Of a stretch of DNA of 40,738 bases, positions 1 to 8,685 are shown piece after piece. The notes under the pieces were generated by a model. The model made no database searches, had not been told where the DNA came from, and worked only from the letters and a program-made list of their open reading frames with translations. The position numbers and the translations under genes are program-made. Positions within the stretch are counted from its first letter, which is position 1; the number at the start of each line of letters is the position of its first letter. This DNA is from an uncultured Chlorobiota bacterium (GTDB lineage: Bacteria > Bacteroidota > Bacteroidia > Bacteroidales > JAADGE01), in contig CAMZKV010000024.1 of NCBI GenBank assembly GCA_947311445.1, forward strand, positions 1 through 40,738, in the 5' to 3' direction.

Positions 1-453
1 CAAGATGTTTTCATTGGTTCATGCATGACAAACATTGGTCATTTCCGTGCAGCATCAAAAATTTGGGAAGGTTTTGAAAGAAACCCAAATGTTAGAACTT
101 ATATTGTACCTCCAACAAAAATGGATCAAGCACAATTAAAAGAAGAAGGCGAATTTTCTAAATTTGCAGCAAAAGGTGCAAGAATTGAGCTTCCCGGTTG
201 CTCAATGTGTATGGGAAATCAATTGAGAGTTCCAGATGGTGCAATCGTATTTTCTACATCAACACGAAATTTTGATAATAGAATGGGGAAAGGAGCTCAA
301 GTTTACTTAGGTTCGGCTGAAATGGCTGCAATAGTTTCTGTTTTAAACAGAATTCCTACTCCTGCTGAATATTTTGAATATTATAATAAATATGTAAAAC
401 CAGAAGAAGCAAACATTTATAAGTATTTGCAATTTGACGAACAATTTGCATAA
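1..453 (+). CDS. acnB: Aconitate hydratase B, C-terminal fragment
   Basis: This is the last 150 codons of a gene that starts before the window; the frame is open from base 1, so the ATG at 25 is an internal methionine. The product interconverts citrate and isocitrate in the cytoplasmic TCA cycle, and AcnB-type enzymes often also act as 2-methylisocitrate dehydratase. The visible stretch is the C-terminal aconitase domain: VFIGSCMTNIGHFRAA near the start, the PGCSMCMGNQ cluster segment and the STSTRNFDNRMG substrate-binding segment. These match the AcnB subfamily rather than AcnA as I remember the families. A terminator-like hairpin follows at 472-500, so the gene probably ends its transcript. 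Confident as to family; only about one sixth of the protein is visible. Confidence 0.93.
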   Translation, partial: QDVFIGSCMTNIGHFRAASKIWEGFERNPNVRTYIVPPTKMDQAQLKEEGEFSKFAAKGARIELPGCSMCMGNQLRVPDGAIVFSTSTRNFDNRMGKGAQVYLGSAEMAAIVSVLNRIPTPAEYFEYYNKYVKPEEANIYKYLQFDEQFA

Positions 454-471
454 TTAAAAATAGTTATATAG

Positions 472-500
472 AAAGAGAGACCTTAAAGTTTCTCTTTTTT
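472..500 (+). terminator. Likely intrinsic terminator after acnB
   Basis: Short inverted repeat AAAGAGA / TCTCTTT around an A-rich loop, followed by a run of six T. It lies between the acnB stop and the promoter box of the next gene. Confidence 0.55.
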
Positions 501-502
501 AT

Positions 503-510
503 TAAATTTG
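503..510 (+). promoter_or_regulatory. Bacteroidota -7 box for the DUF3108-like gene
   Basis: TAAATTTG matches TAnnTTTG exactly and ends 24 bases before the ATG at 535. No clear -33 TTG sits at the usual 19-bp spacing. It indicates that this gene is transcribed separately from acnB. Confidence 0.55.
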
Positions 511-534
511 TGCTAAACTAAAATACACATAAAA

Positions 535-1221
535 ATGAAACGAAAAATTACAATTACTTTTATTTCTATATTCATAGTATCAAGTCTTTTTTCACAAAAC
601 TGCGAAACATACATCCCAACAAAAATTGGAGAAAAATTAACATATAAAACTTCAAATAAAAAAGGGAAAGTTCAATCATACTATTCACAACAACTTCTTT
701 CAACTAAAAATGAAGATGGAGCATTAAAATATGAAGTTCTTAGGACAAATTATGATAAAAAGAAAGTTTTAACAAATCAAGATACAGTATATTTTTATTG
801 TAAAGAAAACTCTTTTTATATTGATATGAGTTCATACTTAGGTAACGAAGAAATGGCAAAATACGACGAATCAATGATTCAGTTTGATGTTGAAAATATT
901 GGTTACCCTACAAACATGAAACCGGGCATGACACTTGAAGATGGCTACATCAATGCTAATATTTCTTCCGGTTTTGTTCCAATTGTTTTCAGAACCGATG
1001 TAATAAATAGAAAAGTTGTTTCCTCAGAACAAATTACAACAGAAGCAGGAACTTTTAAAACATTAAAAATTACAGAAGATTTAAAAATGCAAATTGCTTT
1101 TGTAAAAGTAAACATGAGTGCTATAACTTGGGTTAAAAAAGGAATAGGAAACATAAAGAGTGAAACTTATGACAAAAACGGTAAACTTTTAAACTCTTCT
1201 GAGTTAGTAAAAAATTGGTAA
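535..1221 (+). CDS. Secreted DUF3108-like (TapB-type) protein
   Basis: A 228-residue protein with an N-terminal signal peptide (charged MKRK, hydrophobic residues 5-18, likely cleavage after LFSQ near 21), so it is exported. The rest is a beta-rich domain: an opening segment on the theme 'IGEKLTYKTSNKKGKVQSYY' and later 'TTEAGTFKTLKITEDLKM' followed by 'TWVKKGIGNIKSETYDKNGK'. In my recollection this is the DUF3108-like / TapB fold common in Bacteroidota, a lipocalin-like barrel of unknown ligand. No lipobox cysteine is seen. The gene stands alone, with its own promoter box. Function is unknown; the family call is moderately secure. Confidence 0.65.
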   Translation: MKRKITITFISIFIVSSLFSQNCETYIPTKIGEKLTYKTSNKKGKVQSYYSQQLLSTKNEDGALKYEVLRTNYDKKKVLTNQDTVYFYCKENSFYIDMSSYLGNEEMAKYDESMIQFDVENIGYPTNMKPGMTLEDGYINANISSGFVPIVFRTDVINRKVVSSEQITTEAGTFKTLKITEDLKMQIAFVKVNMSAITWVKKGIGNIKSETYDKNGKLLNSSELVKNW

Positions 1222-1475
1222 ATTTTTCCGTGTTAGTGCCTGAAACCCATGCCTACTATTTTCATTTTTAGACACTTGTTAATTTTTTATTCATTAGCTT
1301 TTGGTAAAATAAAAAGTCAATATTAAACTCGTTAAACTCCCACATTAAAAATTTTTACACACAAGGACATAACTATATGACGGTATTCAGACTACTTACA
1401 AAATAAAAGAAACATTTTAAATTCAAATATTAACATAACTTACTAAATATAAACTAATTATACAATTTTAGACAG

Positions 1476-3344
1476 GTGAAACATTTTCTTAAATACAAAA
1501 GAACAAAAACTTTAAGTGTTTCTATTGGAAATATTCCTTTGGGAAGTAATTATCCTATAAGAATACAATCAATGACAAACACCGACACTTCTGATATTGA
1601 GGCAACTGCAAGGCAAATAATTAATATCTCAGATGCAGGAGCAGATTATGTCCGTATAACTGTTCCAACTTCTGTTGTTGCAGAGAAGATACCTCTTATA
1701 AAAAAATATTTAGCCAAAAAAGGATATAAAACACCACTAATTGCAGACATACACTTTAGCCCAAAAGCAGCAGAAATCTCCGCAAAATATCTTGAAAAAG
1801 TTAGAATAAACCCAGGCAATTATGCCGACCTAAAACAATTTAAACACATTGAATATACCGATAAAGAATACGATGAAGCTGTTGAAAATATTAAAGAAAA
1901 GTTTATTCCTTTTTTAAAAATTTGTAAAAAAAACAATACTGCAATAAGAATTGGCACAAATCACGGTTCTCTATCAGACAGAATTCTCAGTAGATACGGT
2001 GACACCCCAAAAGGTATGGTAGAATCAACAATGGAATTTTTGCGAATTTGTAAACATGAAAATTTCAACGATGTTGTTATTTCAATGAAAGCAAGTAACC
2101 CAATTGTTATGATTCATGCAACACGTTTGTTAGTAAAAACTATGCAAGAAGAGCAAATGAGCTTTCCTATTCATTTAGGAGTTACAGAAGCAGGTAACGA
2201 AAACGAAGGCAGAATAAAATCTGCAATAGGGATAGGAGCTTTACTTATTGACGGAATTGGAGATACAATTAGAGTTTCCCTCACAGAAGCACCGGAAAAA
2301 GAAATTCCTGTTGCAAACAGCATTGTAAATGTTTTTAATCAAGCAAAATTAGAAAAACACATTCCTCTTATTGAAATTCAAAACATAAAATTTAATCCAT
2401 TTTCATATCAAAAACGAAAAAGTTTTACTGTTGAAAATATTGGAGGTAATAATATTCCAATTGTAATTTCAGATATTAGTTCAAATGTTTCTGAAGAAAA
2501 TATTTTAAAAAGTGGATATTTTATTGGTAAAAACAAAAAAATAAGCAAAACAGACTTAGCAGCAGATTATTTATTTATAGGAAAAAGCAAAAATATTATT
2601 CATAAAAACTTAAAATTTATTTCTGAAAATAAAATAGATAAAAAAAATAGTTTTTCAATTTTAAATCAAAAAGATTTTAAAGCAGAGAACAAAAACAAGC
2701 TAAACTTTTTAGAAGTTAACGCTGAAAATTTTAGCTCGTTTGATTTCAAAAAAATAAAAAATGCATATAAAACCATTATAATTTTAGACATTTCAAAATC
2801 CATCTCTCCTGTCCATGCAGGAAGAAACTTTTTCTTCTATCTTGAAAAAAACAAAATAAATAATCCTGTAATTTTAAAGCATAAAATTTCTAAATTTAAT
2901 GAACAAAACCTTGTAAAAGTTTCTTCTGAAACCGGAATATTATTTGTTGATGGTTTTGGCGATGGAATTTGGTTACAATCAGAAGATAACAGTATAACAA
3001 ATTTAAATAATTTAAGTTTTGGAATATTACAAGCATGCAGAACAAGAATTACAAAAACCGAATATATTTCTTGTCCTTCTTGCGGAAGAACTTTATTCGA
3101 TTTAGAAAAAACTACTGCAAAAATTAAATCTAAAACATCTCATCTTAAAGGAATAAAAATTGGAATTATGGGCTGCATAGTTAATGGACCAGGAGAAATG
3201 GCAGATGCTGATTTCGGATATGTTGGCACCGGGACTGGAAAAATTACCCTTTACAAAAATCAAGATGTTATAAAAAGAAATATTCCAGAAAAAGATGCAG
3301 TTGAAGAACTTTTATTATTAATTAAAAGAAGTAATAAAAAATAA
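1476..3344 (+). CDS. ispG: 4-hydroxy-3-methylbut-2-enyl diphosphate synthase (long form)
   Basis: IspG (GcpE) catalyses the penultimate step of the MEP isoprenoid pathway, reducing MEcPP to HMBPP with a [4Fe-4S] cluster. The N-terminal TIM barrel opens with 'NIPLGSNYPIRIQSMTNTDT' and contains 'RINPGN' and 'IRIGTNHGSLSDRI'. The C-terminal domain carries the cluster ligands in CPSCGRT (cysteines near 533 and 536) and GCIVNGPGE (cysteine near 566). At 622 residues it is far longer than the roughly 370-residue E. coli enzyme; a less conserved, Lys/Asn-rich insertion of about 200 residues lies between the two domains, the three-domain form known from plants, Chlamydia and Bacteroidota. The start is GTG: an in-frame stop lies at 1455 and the next ATG is inside the conserved QSMTNTD motif. 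Confidence 0.95.
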   Translation: MKHFLKYKRTKTLSVSIGNIPLGSNYPIRIQSMTNTDTSDIEATARQIINISDAGADYVRITVPTSVVAEKIPLIKKYLAKKGYKTPLIADIHFSPKAAEISAKYLEKVRINPGNYADLKQFKHIEYTDKEYDEAVENIKEKFIPFLKICKKNNTAIRIGTNHGSLSDRILSRYGDTPKGMVESTMEFLRICKHENFNDVVISMKASNPIVMIHATRLLVKTMQEEQMSFPIHLGVTEAGNENEGRIKSAIGIGALLIDGIGDTIRVSLTEAPEKEIPVANSIVNVFNQAKLEKHIPLIEIQNIKFNPFSYQKRKSFTVENIGGNNIPIVISDISSNVSEENILKSGYFIGKNKKISKTDLAADYLFIGKSKNIIHKNLKFISENKIDKKNSFSILNQKDFKAENKNKLNFLEVNAENFSSFDFKKIKNAYKTIIILDISKSISPVHAGRNFFFYLEKNKINNPVILKHKISKFNEQNLVKVSSETGILFVDGFGDGIWLQSEDNSITNLNNLSFGILQACRTRITKTEYISCPSCGRTLFDLEKTTAKIKSKTSHLKGIKIGIMGCIVNGPGEMADADFGYVGTGTGKITLYKNQDVIKRNIPEKDAVEELLLLIKRSNKK

Positions 3345-3493
3345 ATCATCCTAAAAATATTTTTTTGACCTGCATTATTATGCTATGTATGAATAATACG
3401 GGCTAAATTAATAATTTCCAACATCTTGTAATTATTCAAATTTAATAATAGCAATAAAATGATTAAAATATCTTTTTTTATACTTATAGTAAT

Positions 3494-3501
3494 TATATTT
3501 G
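3494..3501 (+). promoter_or_regulatory. Bacteroidota -7 box, very short leader
   Basis: TATATTTG matches TAnnTTTG and ends 10 bases before the ATG at 3512, implying a leader of only a few bases. No -33 TTG at standard spacing. Confidence 0.5.
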
Positions 3502-3511
3502 CGAGTTGAAT

Positions 3512-4330
3512 ATGAAAAAAACATCTCTCAATATAAAACTAAATTCTATATTATTTTTATTTCTAATTATACCTACATTAAATTTTAGTGCAAACGAAAT
3601 AATATTAAACGGTATATATAAAGGAGAAAATATTTATGTTGAAAACCCTTTTCCATCTTCCCAAATTGGGTTTTGTGTTACAGAAGTTTTAGTAAACGGA
3701 CATACAACAACAGATGAAATTAACTCTTCTTTTTTTGAAATAGATTTAAGCATTTACGGTTTTAAATACGGTGACTTTATTAACATCATAATAAAACACA
3801 AAAAAGATTGTATGCCAAGAGTTTTAAACAAAGAAGTTCTTACTCCAACTAGTACTTTTGAAATTCAACAAATTACTATAGACAAAAGTGGGCTTTTAAA
3901 GTGGTCAACCCTCAAAGAACATGGCAGCTTACCATTTATAATTGAACAATACAGATGGAATAAATGGATAAAAGTTGGTGCTATACCCGGAAAAGGAAGA
4001 AATAAACTGAATAGATATGTTCTAAAAGTTGATTTTAACTCAAAAAACAATAAATTCAGAATTAAACAAATAGGAAGTGATAATAAAGCAAGGTATTCAA
4101 AAACAATTGAATATGAAAGTGATATTCCTGAAATTACTTTCATCCCAGGAAACAAAGGTAAAGCAAGCGATAAAATATTTTTCTCTACAAATACAAGGTA
4201 TGAAATCTTTGATTACTATGGAAAGCTAATGAAAACCGGAAACTCAAATGAAGTTAACATAAGTAAACTAATTTCGGGAACATATTTCTTAAACTACGAT
4301 AATAAAACAGAAATTTTTATTAAAGAATAG
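3512..4330 (+). CDS. Secreted protein with type IX sorting-like tail
   Basis: A 272-residue protein. A TTG codon lies two codons upstream in frame, but the ATG at 3512 is the better start, 10 bases after a promoter box. A signal peptide (MKKTSLNIK, hydrophobic stretch to about residue 28, ending near NFSAN) marks export. The middle is beta-rich without a motif I recognise. The last 45 residues ('RYEIFDYYGKLMKTG', 'ISKLISGTYFLNY', 'KTEIFIKE') follow the pattern of the type IX secretion C-terminal domain, which directs cargo through the outer membrane. The protein may therefore be a small surface or secreted cargo of the system that includes PorT. It sits between two isoprenoid genes with no visible functional link. 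Confidence 0.6.
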   Translation: MKKTSLNIKLNSILFLFLIIPTLNFSANEIILNGIYKGENIYVENPFPSSQIGFCVTEVLVNGHTTTDEINSSFFEIDLSIYGFKYGDFINIIIKHKKDCMPRVLNKEVLTPTSTFEIQQITIDKSGLLKWSTLKEHGSLPFIIEQYRWNKWIKVGAIPGKGRNKLNRYVLKVDFNSKNNKFRIKQIGSDNKARYSKTIEYESDIPEITFIPGNKGKASDKIFFSTNTRYEIFDYYGKLMKTGNSNEVNISKLISGTYFLNYDNKTEIFIKE

Positions 4331-4390
4331 TAAATATTTCTGTCTAAACAACAAGCATCTCACAATTATCGTTAATGATAATATTTTCAT

Positions 4391-4398
4391 TACCTTTG
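4391..4398 (+). promoter_or_regulatory. Bacteroidota -7 box for the dxs operon
   Basis: TACCTTTG matches TAnnTTTG and ends 23 bases before the dxs ATG. The -33 region shows no clear TTG. Confidence 0.55.
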
Positions 4399-4421
4399 TA
4401 TGCTAAACACGAAATCAAATA

Positions 4422-6317
4422 ATGAGCCAATATAAATATCTTCATAAAATAAATTCTCCCGAAGACCTAAAAAATTACAAAGATGAAGAGTTAATAGCAA
4501 TTTCCCAAGAACTCAGGCAATATATTATTGATATTGTATCTGAAAGTCCCGGGCATTTTGCATCAAGCCTTGGAGTTGTTGAACTAACAATTGCCCTTCA
4601 TTATGTTTTCAAAACCCCTTACGACAAAATTGTTTGGGATGTCGGACATCAAGCATATGGTCATAAAATTTTAACAGGCAGAAGAGATATTTTTCATACA
4701 AACAGAAAACTTAATGGAATTTCAGGCTTTCCTTCAATATTTGAAAGTGAATATGATGCTTTTGGAGTAGGACACTCTTCAACTTCCATATCAGCAGCAC
4801 TAGGAATGGCGGTTTCTTCATGTCTCAAGAGTGAAGATAACAAACATGTAATTGCTGTTATTGGAGATGGTGCGATGACGGGAGGACTTGCATTTGAAGG
4901 CATGAATAATGCAGGTGTTGAAAACTCAAACTTACTAATTATTCTTAATGACAATAACATGTCAATAGATCCAAATGTTGGCGGTCTAAATCAATATTTA
5001 CTTGATATAACTACATCAAAATCATACAATAAGGTAAAAAAAGAAGTTTGGGATATTTTGGGAAAAATTAGAAAATTTGGTCCCAACACTCGTTCTTTTA
5101 TTCAAAAAATTGAAAATGGTGTTAAATCTGTTATAATGAAACAGAGCAACATTTTTGAGGCAATGAATTTAAGATATTTTGGTCCCGTTAACGGACACGA
5201 TGTAAATCAATTAGTTAAAATTCTTGAAGACCTAAAAGATATAAAAGGTCCTAAATTATTACACGTTTTAACAAAAAAAGGTAAAGGCTTTGAATTTGCT
5301 GAAAATGACCAAACAACATGGCATGCTCCTGGAAAATTCAATAAAAATACAGGTGAAAGAAAAATAGTAAAATCAGATGAGCTAGAATCTCCAAAATTTC
5401 AAGATGTTTTTGGACACACTCTTGTTGAACTTGCTAAAAAGAATAAAAAAATAGTAGGAATTACTCCGGCAATGCCTTCCGGATCATCAATGAAGATAAT
5501 GATGGAAGCTATTCCAGAAAGAGCTTTTGATGTAGGAATTGCAGAACAACACGCAGTAACTTTTTCGGCAGGACTTGCAGTTGACGGAATGTTGCCCTTT
5601 TGTAATATCTATTCAACATTTATGCAACGTGCTTATGATCAGGTAATTCATGATGTTGCCTTGCAAAAACTAAATGTTGTTTTTTGTTTAGACAGAGGAG
5701 GACTTGTTGGCGACGATGGAGCTACTCACCACGGAGTATTCGATATAGCATATATGAGAATTATTCCAAACATGATAGTTGCAGCACCAATGGATGAGCC
5801 GGACTTACGGAATATGATGTACACTGCACAGCTTCCAAATAAAGGACCTTTTTCCATTAGATATCCGAGAGGAAAAGGTGTTACTCCTAATTGGAAGACT
5901 AAAATGGAGGAACTCAAAATTGGAAAAGGAAGAAAAATTAAAGATGGAAAAGATGTTGCAATTATAAGTATTGGAGCAATTGGAAATCTTGTAAAAGAAG
6001 CAAATGAAATACTTCTGAAAGAAAATATTGATATAGCACACTACGATATGCGATTTATTAAACCTTTGGATGAAGACCTACTTCATAAAATTTTTAATGA
6101 ATTTGATAAAATAATAACACTTGAAGACGGCGTGATACAAGGTGGATTTGGAAGTGCTGTTATTGAATTTATGTTTGAAAATAAATATTCTGCAAATATT
6201 AAAAGGCTTGGAATACCCGATAAATTTATTGAGCACGGAACACAACAAGAATTATATCATATTTGCGGATATGATGTTGAGGGAATTTGCAAATCTGTAA
6301 AAGAAATTTTAAAATAA
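4422..6317 (+). CDS. dxs: 1-deoxy-D-xylulose-5-phosphate synthase
   Basis: Dxs condenses pyruvate and glyceraldehyde-3-phosphate using thiamine diphosphate, the first and flux-controlling step of the MEP pathway. At 631 residues it has normal family length. Visible motifs: '[20 protein letters not shown]' and [11 protein letters not shown] in the N-terminal region, the ThDP/metal motif [18 protein letters not shown] near 147, the catalytic-glutamate segment '[19 protein letters not shown]', and [15 protein letters not shown] in the pyrimidine-binding domain. The C-terminal transketolase domain follows. It heads a tight operon: the dCMP deaminase starts 17 bases after its stop. ispG lies about 1.1 kb upstream on the same strand. 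Confidence 0.97.
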   Translation: MSQYKYLHKINSPEDLKNYKDEELIAISQELRQYIIDIVSESPGHFASSLGVVELTIALHYVFKTPYDKIVWDVGHQAYGHKILTGRRDIFHTNRKLNGISGFPSIFESEYDAFGVGHSSTSISAALGMAVSSCLKSEDNKHVIAVIGDGAMTGGLAFEGMNNAGVENSNLLIILNDNNMSIDPNVGGLNQYLLDITTSKSYNKVKKEVWDILGKIRKFGPNTRSFIQKIENGVKSVIMKQSNIFEAMNLRYFGPVNGHDVNQLVKILEDLKDIKGPKLLHVLTKKGKGFEFAENDQTTWHAPGKFNKNTGERKIVKSDELESPKFQDVFGHTLVELAKKNKKIVGITPAMPSGSSMKIMMEAIPERAFDVGIAEQHAVTFSAGLAVDGMLPFCNIYSTFMQRAYDQVIHDVALQKLNVVFCLDRGGLVGDDGATHHGVFDIAYMRIIPNMIVAAPMDEPDLRNMMYTAQLPNKGPFSIRYPRGKGVTPNWKTKMEELKIGKGRKIKDGKDVAIISIGAIGNLVKEANEILLKENIDIAHYDMRFIKPLDEDLLHKIFNEFDKIITLEDGVIQGGFGSAVIEFMFENKYSANIKRLGIPDKFIEHGTQQELYHICGYDVEGICKSVKEILK

Positions 6318-6334
6318 ATATTTTCACATAAAAT

Positions 6335-6778
6335 ATGGAGAACAATAAACAACAAGCACTAGACCAACGCTACCTAAGAATGGCACATATTTGGGCAGAA
6401 AATTCTTATTGTAAAAGACGAAAAGTTGGAGCAATTATCGTTAAAAATAAAATGATAATTTCTGACGGATATAACGGAACTCCCTCCGGTTTTGAAAACA
6501 CTTGCGAGGAAGATAACGACACAACCAAAGCCTATGTGCTTCATGCTGAGGCAAATGCAATTACTAAGGTTGCAAAATCAAACAATAGCAGTGAGGGAGC
6601 AACCCTTTATGTAACAACTTCTCCATGTATGGAATGTTCAAAATTAATTATTCAATCCGGAATAAAAAGAGTTGTTTTTGATGAAAAATATAGAATTATT
6701 GACGGATTAAAAATTTTAGAACGTGCAGGAGTAGAATTAATAAATTTAGAATTAAAAAAAGATAATGAATCAAAATAA
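6335..6778 (+). CDS. dCMP/cytidine deaminase family protein (ComEB-like)
   Basis: A 147-residue zinc deaminase. The active site is complete: H70-A-E72 in 'VLHAEANAI' supplies a zinc ligand and the proton-shuttling glutamate, and PCMEC gives C98 and C101. The leading 'RYLRMAHIWAENSYCKRRKV' and 'SDGYNGTPSGFENTCEE' are typical of deoxycytidylate deaminases, which convert dCMP to dUMP for thymidylate synthesis; ComEB of Bacillus belongs here. It lies inside the dxs operon, and its last 14 bases overlap the start of the S41 peptidase gene, so the two are probably translationally coupled. Substrate is inferred from family resemblance. Confidence 0.9.
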   Translation: MENNKQQALDQRYLRMAHIWAENSYCKRRKVGAIIVKNKMIISDGYNGTPSGFENTCEEDNDTTKAYVLHAEANAITKVAKSNNSSEGATLYVTTSPCMECSKLIIQSGIKRVVFDEKYRIIDGLKILERAGVELINLELKKDNESK

Positions 6779-8408
6779 TTTTAGAGAAACACAGCCCAAA
6801 AAAATAGAAAAAACTACAAAAAATAAGGTTTTTCTTCCCCTAATAGTTTCCTTGAGCATTATCGCAGGAATTTTTATTGGGAATAAATTAATACCTGTTA
6901 AAACTAATACTTTTCATTCAACATTAAACCTGAATACTTCTAGTAAAATATCTTCAATTTTAAGATTAATACAAGAAAACTATGTTGAAAAAGTCTCAGT
7001 TGACAGCCTTGAAGAAATAGCAATACCTCTTATACTTAAAAACCTTGACCCGCACACTTCTTATTTACCTCCCATTGTTAATGAAAAAGCACATGAAGAT
7101 TTAAGTGGTAATTTTGAAGGCATTGGAGTGCAATTTAACATACAAGAAGATACAGTTCTAATTATTAACACAATATCAGGTGGACCATCTGAGAAAGTTG
7201 GTGTTCTTCCCGGTGATAGAATTGTTACAATTAACGATTCCTTATTTGCAGGTATGGGAATTACAAATAAAGATGTTATATCTCAACTTAAAGGAAAAAA
7301 AGGCACTAAAGTAAAAATTGGTGTTAAAAGAAGAGGAATTGCAGAATTAATTAATTTTGAGATAATTAGAGATAAGATACCTTTGTATAGTATTGATGTT
7401 TCATATATGCTTAATCAGAAAATAGGCTATATTAAAATAAGTAAATTTGCCGGCACAACTTATGGTGAATTTATGGAAGCTGCTGTAAAACTGAAAAAAA
7501 ACGGAATGAAAAAAATGGTTATTGACCTTAGAGATAATGGAGGAGGATACCTTGATGCAGCTGTTAATATTATTGATGAGTTTTTACCAAAAGGAAAAAT
7601 GATAGTTTATACTGAGGGAAATTTCCGAAAACGAATAGATTATTTCTCAACAGATAATGACTTATTAATTGATGTTGAACTGGCAGTTTTAATAAACTCC
7701 TGGTCAGCATCGGCAAGTGAAATTGTTTCCGGAGCAATACAAGATAATGATAGAGGTACAATAATTGGCAGACGTTCATTTGGAAAAGGTTTAGTACAAG
7801 AAGAATTTGAATTTAGAGATAATTCAGGTGTTAGAATTACAACTGCAAGATATTACACCCCTGTAGGAAGATGTATTCAAAAATCATACGACGATGGTAT
7901 AGACTCCTATTACTCAGACATATACCACAGAGCAGCCGATGGAGAACTTGCAAGTGCAGACAGTACTAACTTCCCCGACTCTTTAAAATACTTTACTCCA
8001 AATGGAAAAGTTGTTTACGGAGGTGGCGGTATTATGCCTGACGTATTTGTGCCTGTTGACACAATTTCATATACTAAATACTACCGAAAACTAACTTCTA
8101 AAGGATTAATATATAAATTTGCTCTTATATACGCTGACAATAATAGAAGTAAATTACAAGTTCTGAAAACAGCTTATGAAATAAATAATTATCTTGAAAA
8201 ACAAAATGTACTAAAACAATTCGTCAACTATGCTATAAAAGAAGGAATTATAAGTACAAAAAACGACTATATACTTTCAAGAAAGCTAATAAAAACGAGC
8301 TTAAAGGCATTTATTGCAAGAAATATTATTGATAACAAAGGTTATTTCCCAATTATAAAGGAAGTTGATAATGATTTAAATAAAGCAATTGATGTTTTAG
8401 AGAAATAA
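6765..8408 (+). CDS. S41 carboxyl-terminal processing peptidase, membrane-anchored
   Basis: A 547-residue CtpA/Prc-family serine protease. Residues 22-42 form a single N-terminal membrane segment, so the enzyme faces the periplasm. A PDZ domain spans about 110-195 ('GIGVQFNIQEDTVLIINTIS', 'GVLPGDRIVTIND'). The catalytic core contains LRDNGGGYLDAA, then SASASEI with nucleophile S316, and RRSFGKGLVQ with general base K341; the 25-residue spacing equals that of the Ser/Lys dyad in E. coli Prc. A C-terminal helical region of about 150 residues follows. Such enzymes trim or degrade exported proteins from the C-terminus. It overlaps the deaminase gene by 14 bases, and a second paralogue lies at 24799-26427. 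Confidence 0.93.
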   Translation: MNQNNFRETQPKKIEKTTKNKVFLPLIVSLSIIAGIFIGNKLIPVKTNTFHSTLNLNTSSKISSILRLIQENYVEKVSVDSLEEIAIPLILKNLDPHTSYLPPIVNEKAHEDLSGNFEGIGVQFNIQEDTVLIINTISGGPSEKVGVLPGDRIVTINDSLFAGMGITNKDVISQLKGKKGTKVKIGVKRRGIAELINFEIIRDKIPLYSIDVSYMLNQKIGYIKISKFAGTTYGEFMEAAVKLKKNGMKKMVIDLRDNGGGYLDAAVNIIDEFLPKGKMIVYTEGNFRKRIDYFSTDNDLLIDVELAVLINSWSASASEIVSGAIQDNDRGTIIGRRSFGKGLVQEEFEFRDNSGVRITTARYYTPVGRCIQKSYDDGIDSYYSDIYHRAADGELASADSTNFPDSLKYFTPNGKVVYGGGGIMPDVFVPVDTISYTKYYRKLTSKGLIYKFALIYADNNRSKLQVLKTAYEINNYLEKQNVLKQFVNYAIKEGIISTKNDYILSRKLIKTSLKAFIARNIIDNKGYFPIIKEVDNDLNKAIDVLEK

Positions 8409-8432
8409 TATTCTTAAATAAAGTATTTTTTA

Positions 8433-8463
8433 TTTGACTATTAAAAAAATAGTCTTACTTTTG
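8433..8463 (+). promoter_or_regulatory. Full Bacteroidota promoter for initiator tRNA
   Basis: TTTG at 8433-8436, a spacer of exactly 19 bp, and TACTTTTG at 8456-8463. Both boxes and the spacing match the Bacteroidota housekeeping promoter. The tRNA begins 38 bases later, leaving a short trimmed leader. Confidence 0.8.
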
Positions 8464-8501
8464 CATTTTTAAAATAAAAAGCAAGATACCTAAAAATATA
8501 T

Positions 8502-8574
8502 TGCGGGGTGGAGCAGTTGGTGGCTCGTCGGGCTCATAACCCGAAGGTCGTGGGTTCAAGTCCTACCCCCGCTA
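8502..8574 (+). tRNA. Initiator tRNA-fMet (anticodon CAT)
   Basis: All arms fold. Acceptor 8503-8508 pairs with 8567-8572; the D stem is GAGC/GCTC; the anticodon stem 8528-8532 / 8540-8544 holds CAT at 8535-8537 in a seven-base loop; the T arm has loop TTCAAGT. Two hallmarks show it is the initiator, not elongator, tRNA: three consecutive G:C pairs at the bottom of the anticodon stem, and no pair at position 1:72. Here position 1 is T and position 72 is T, a U-U mismatch in place of the common C-A. The discriminator is A and the CCA end is not encoded. It has a strong promoter and its own terminator. Confidence 0.95.
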
Positions 8575-8579
8575 CTAAG

Positions 8580-8620
8580 AAAAGCCTGATTAACATTAAG
8601 TTATCAGGCTTTTCTCTTTT
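8580..8620. terminator. Two-way intrinsic terminator
   Basis: Stem AAAAGCCTGAT-TAAC / GTTATCAGGCTTTT (one bulged base) with loop ATTAA, followed by TTTTCTCTTTTT on the plus strand. On the minus strand the arm ends in TTTTCTT, so it can also end the cysteine dioxygenase transcript coming from the right. Confidence 0.8.
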
Positions 8621-8685
8621 TATATGTATTAAAATCATTATACTTTAGTTCATAATACCCTTATCTGTATATCAAACCGAAAACA

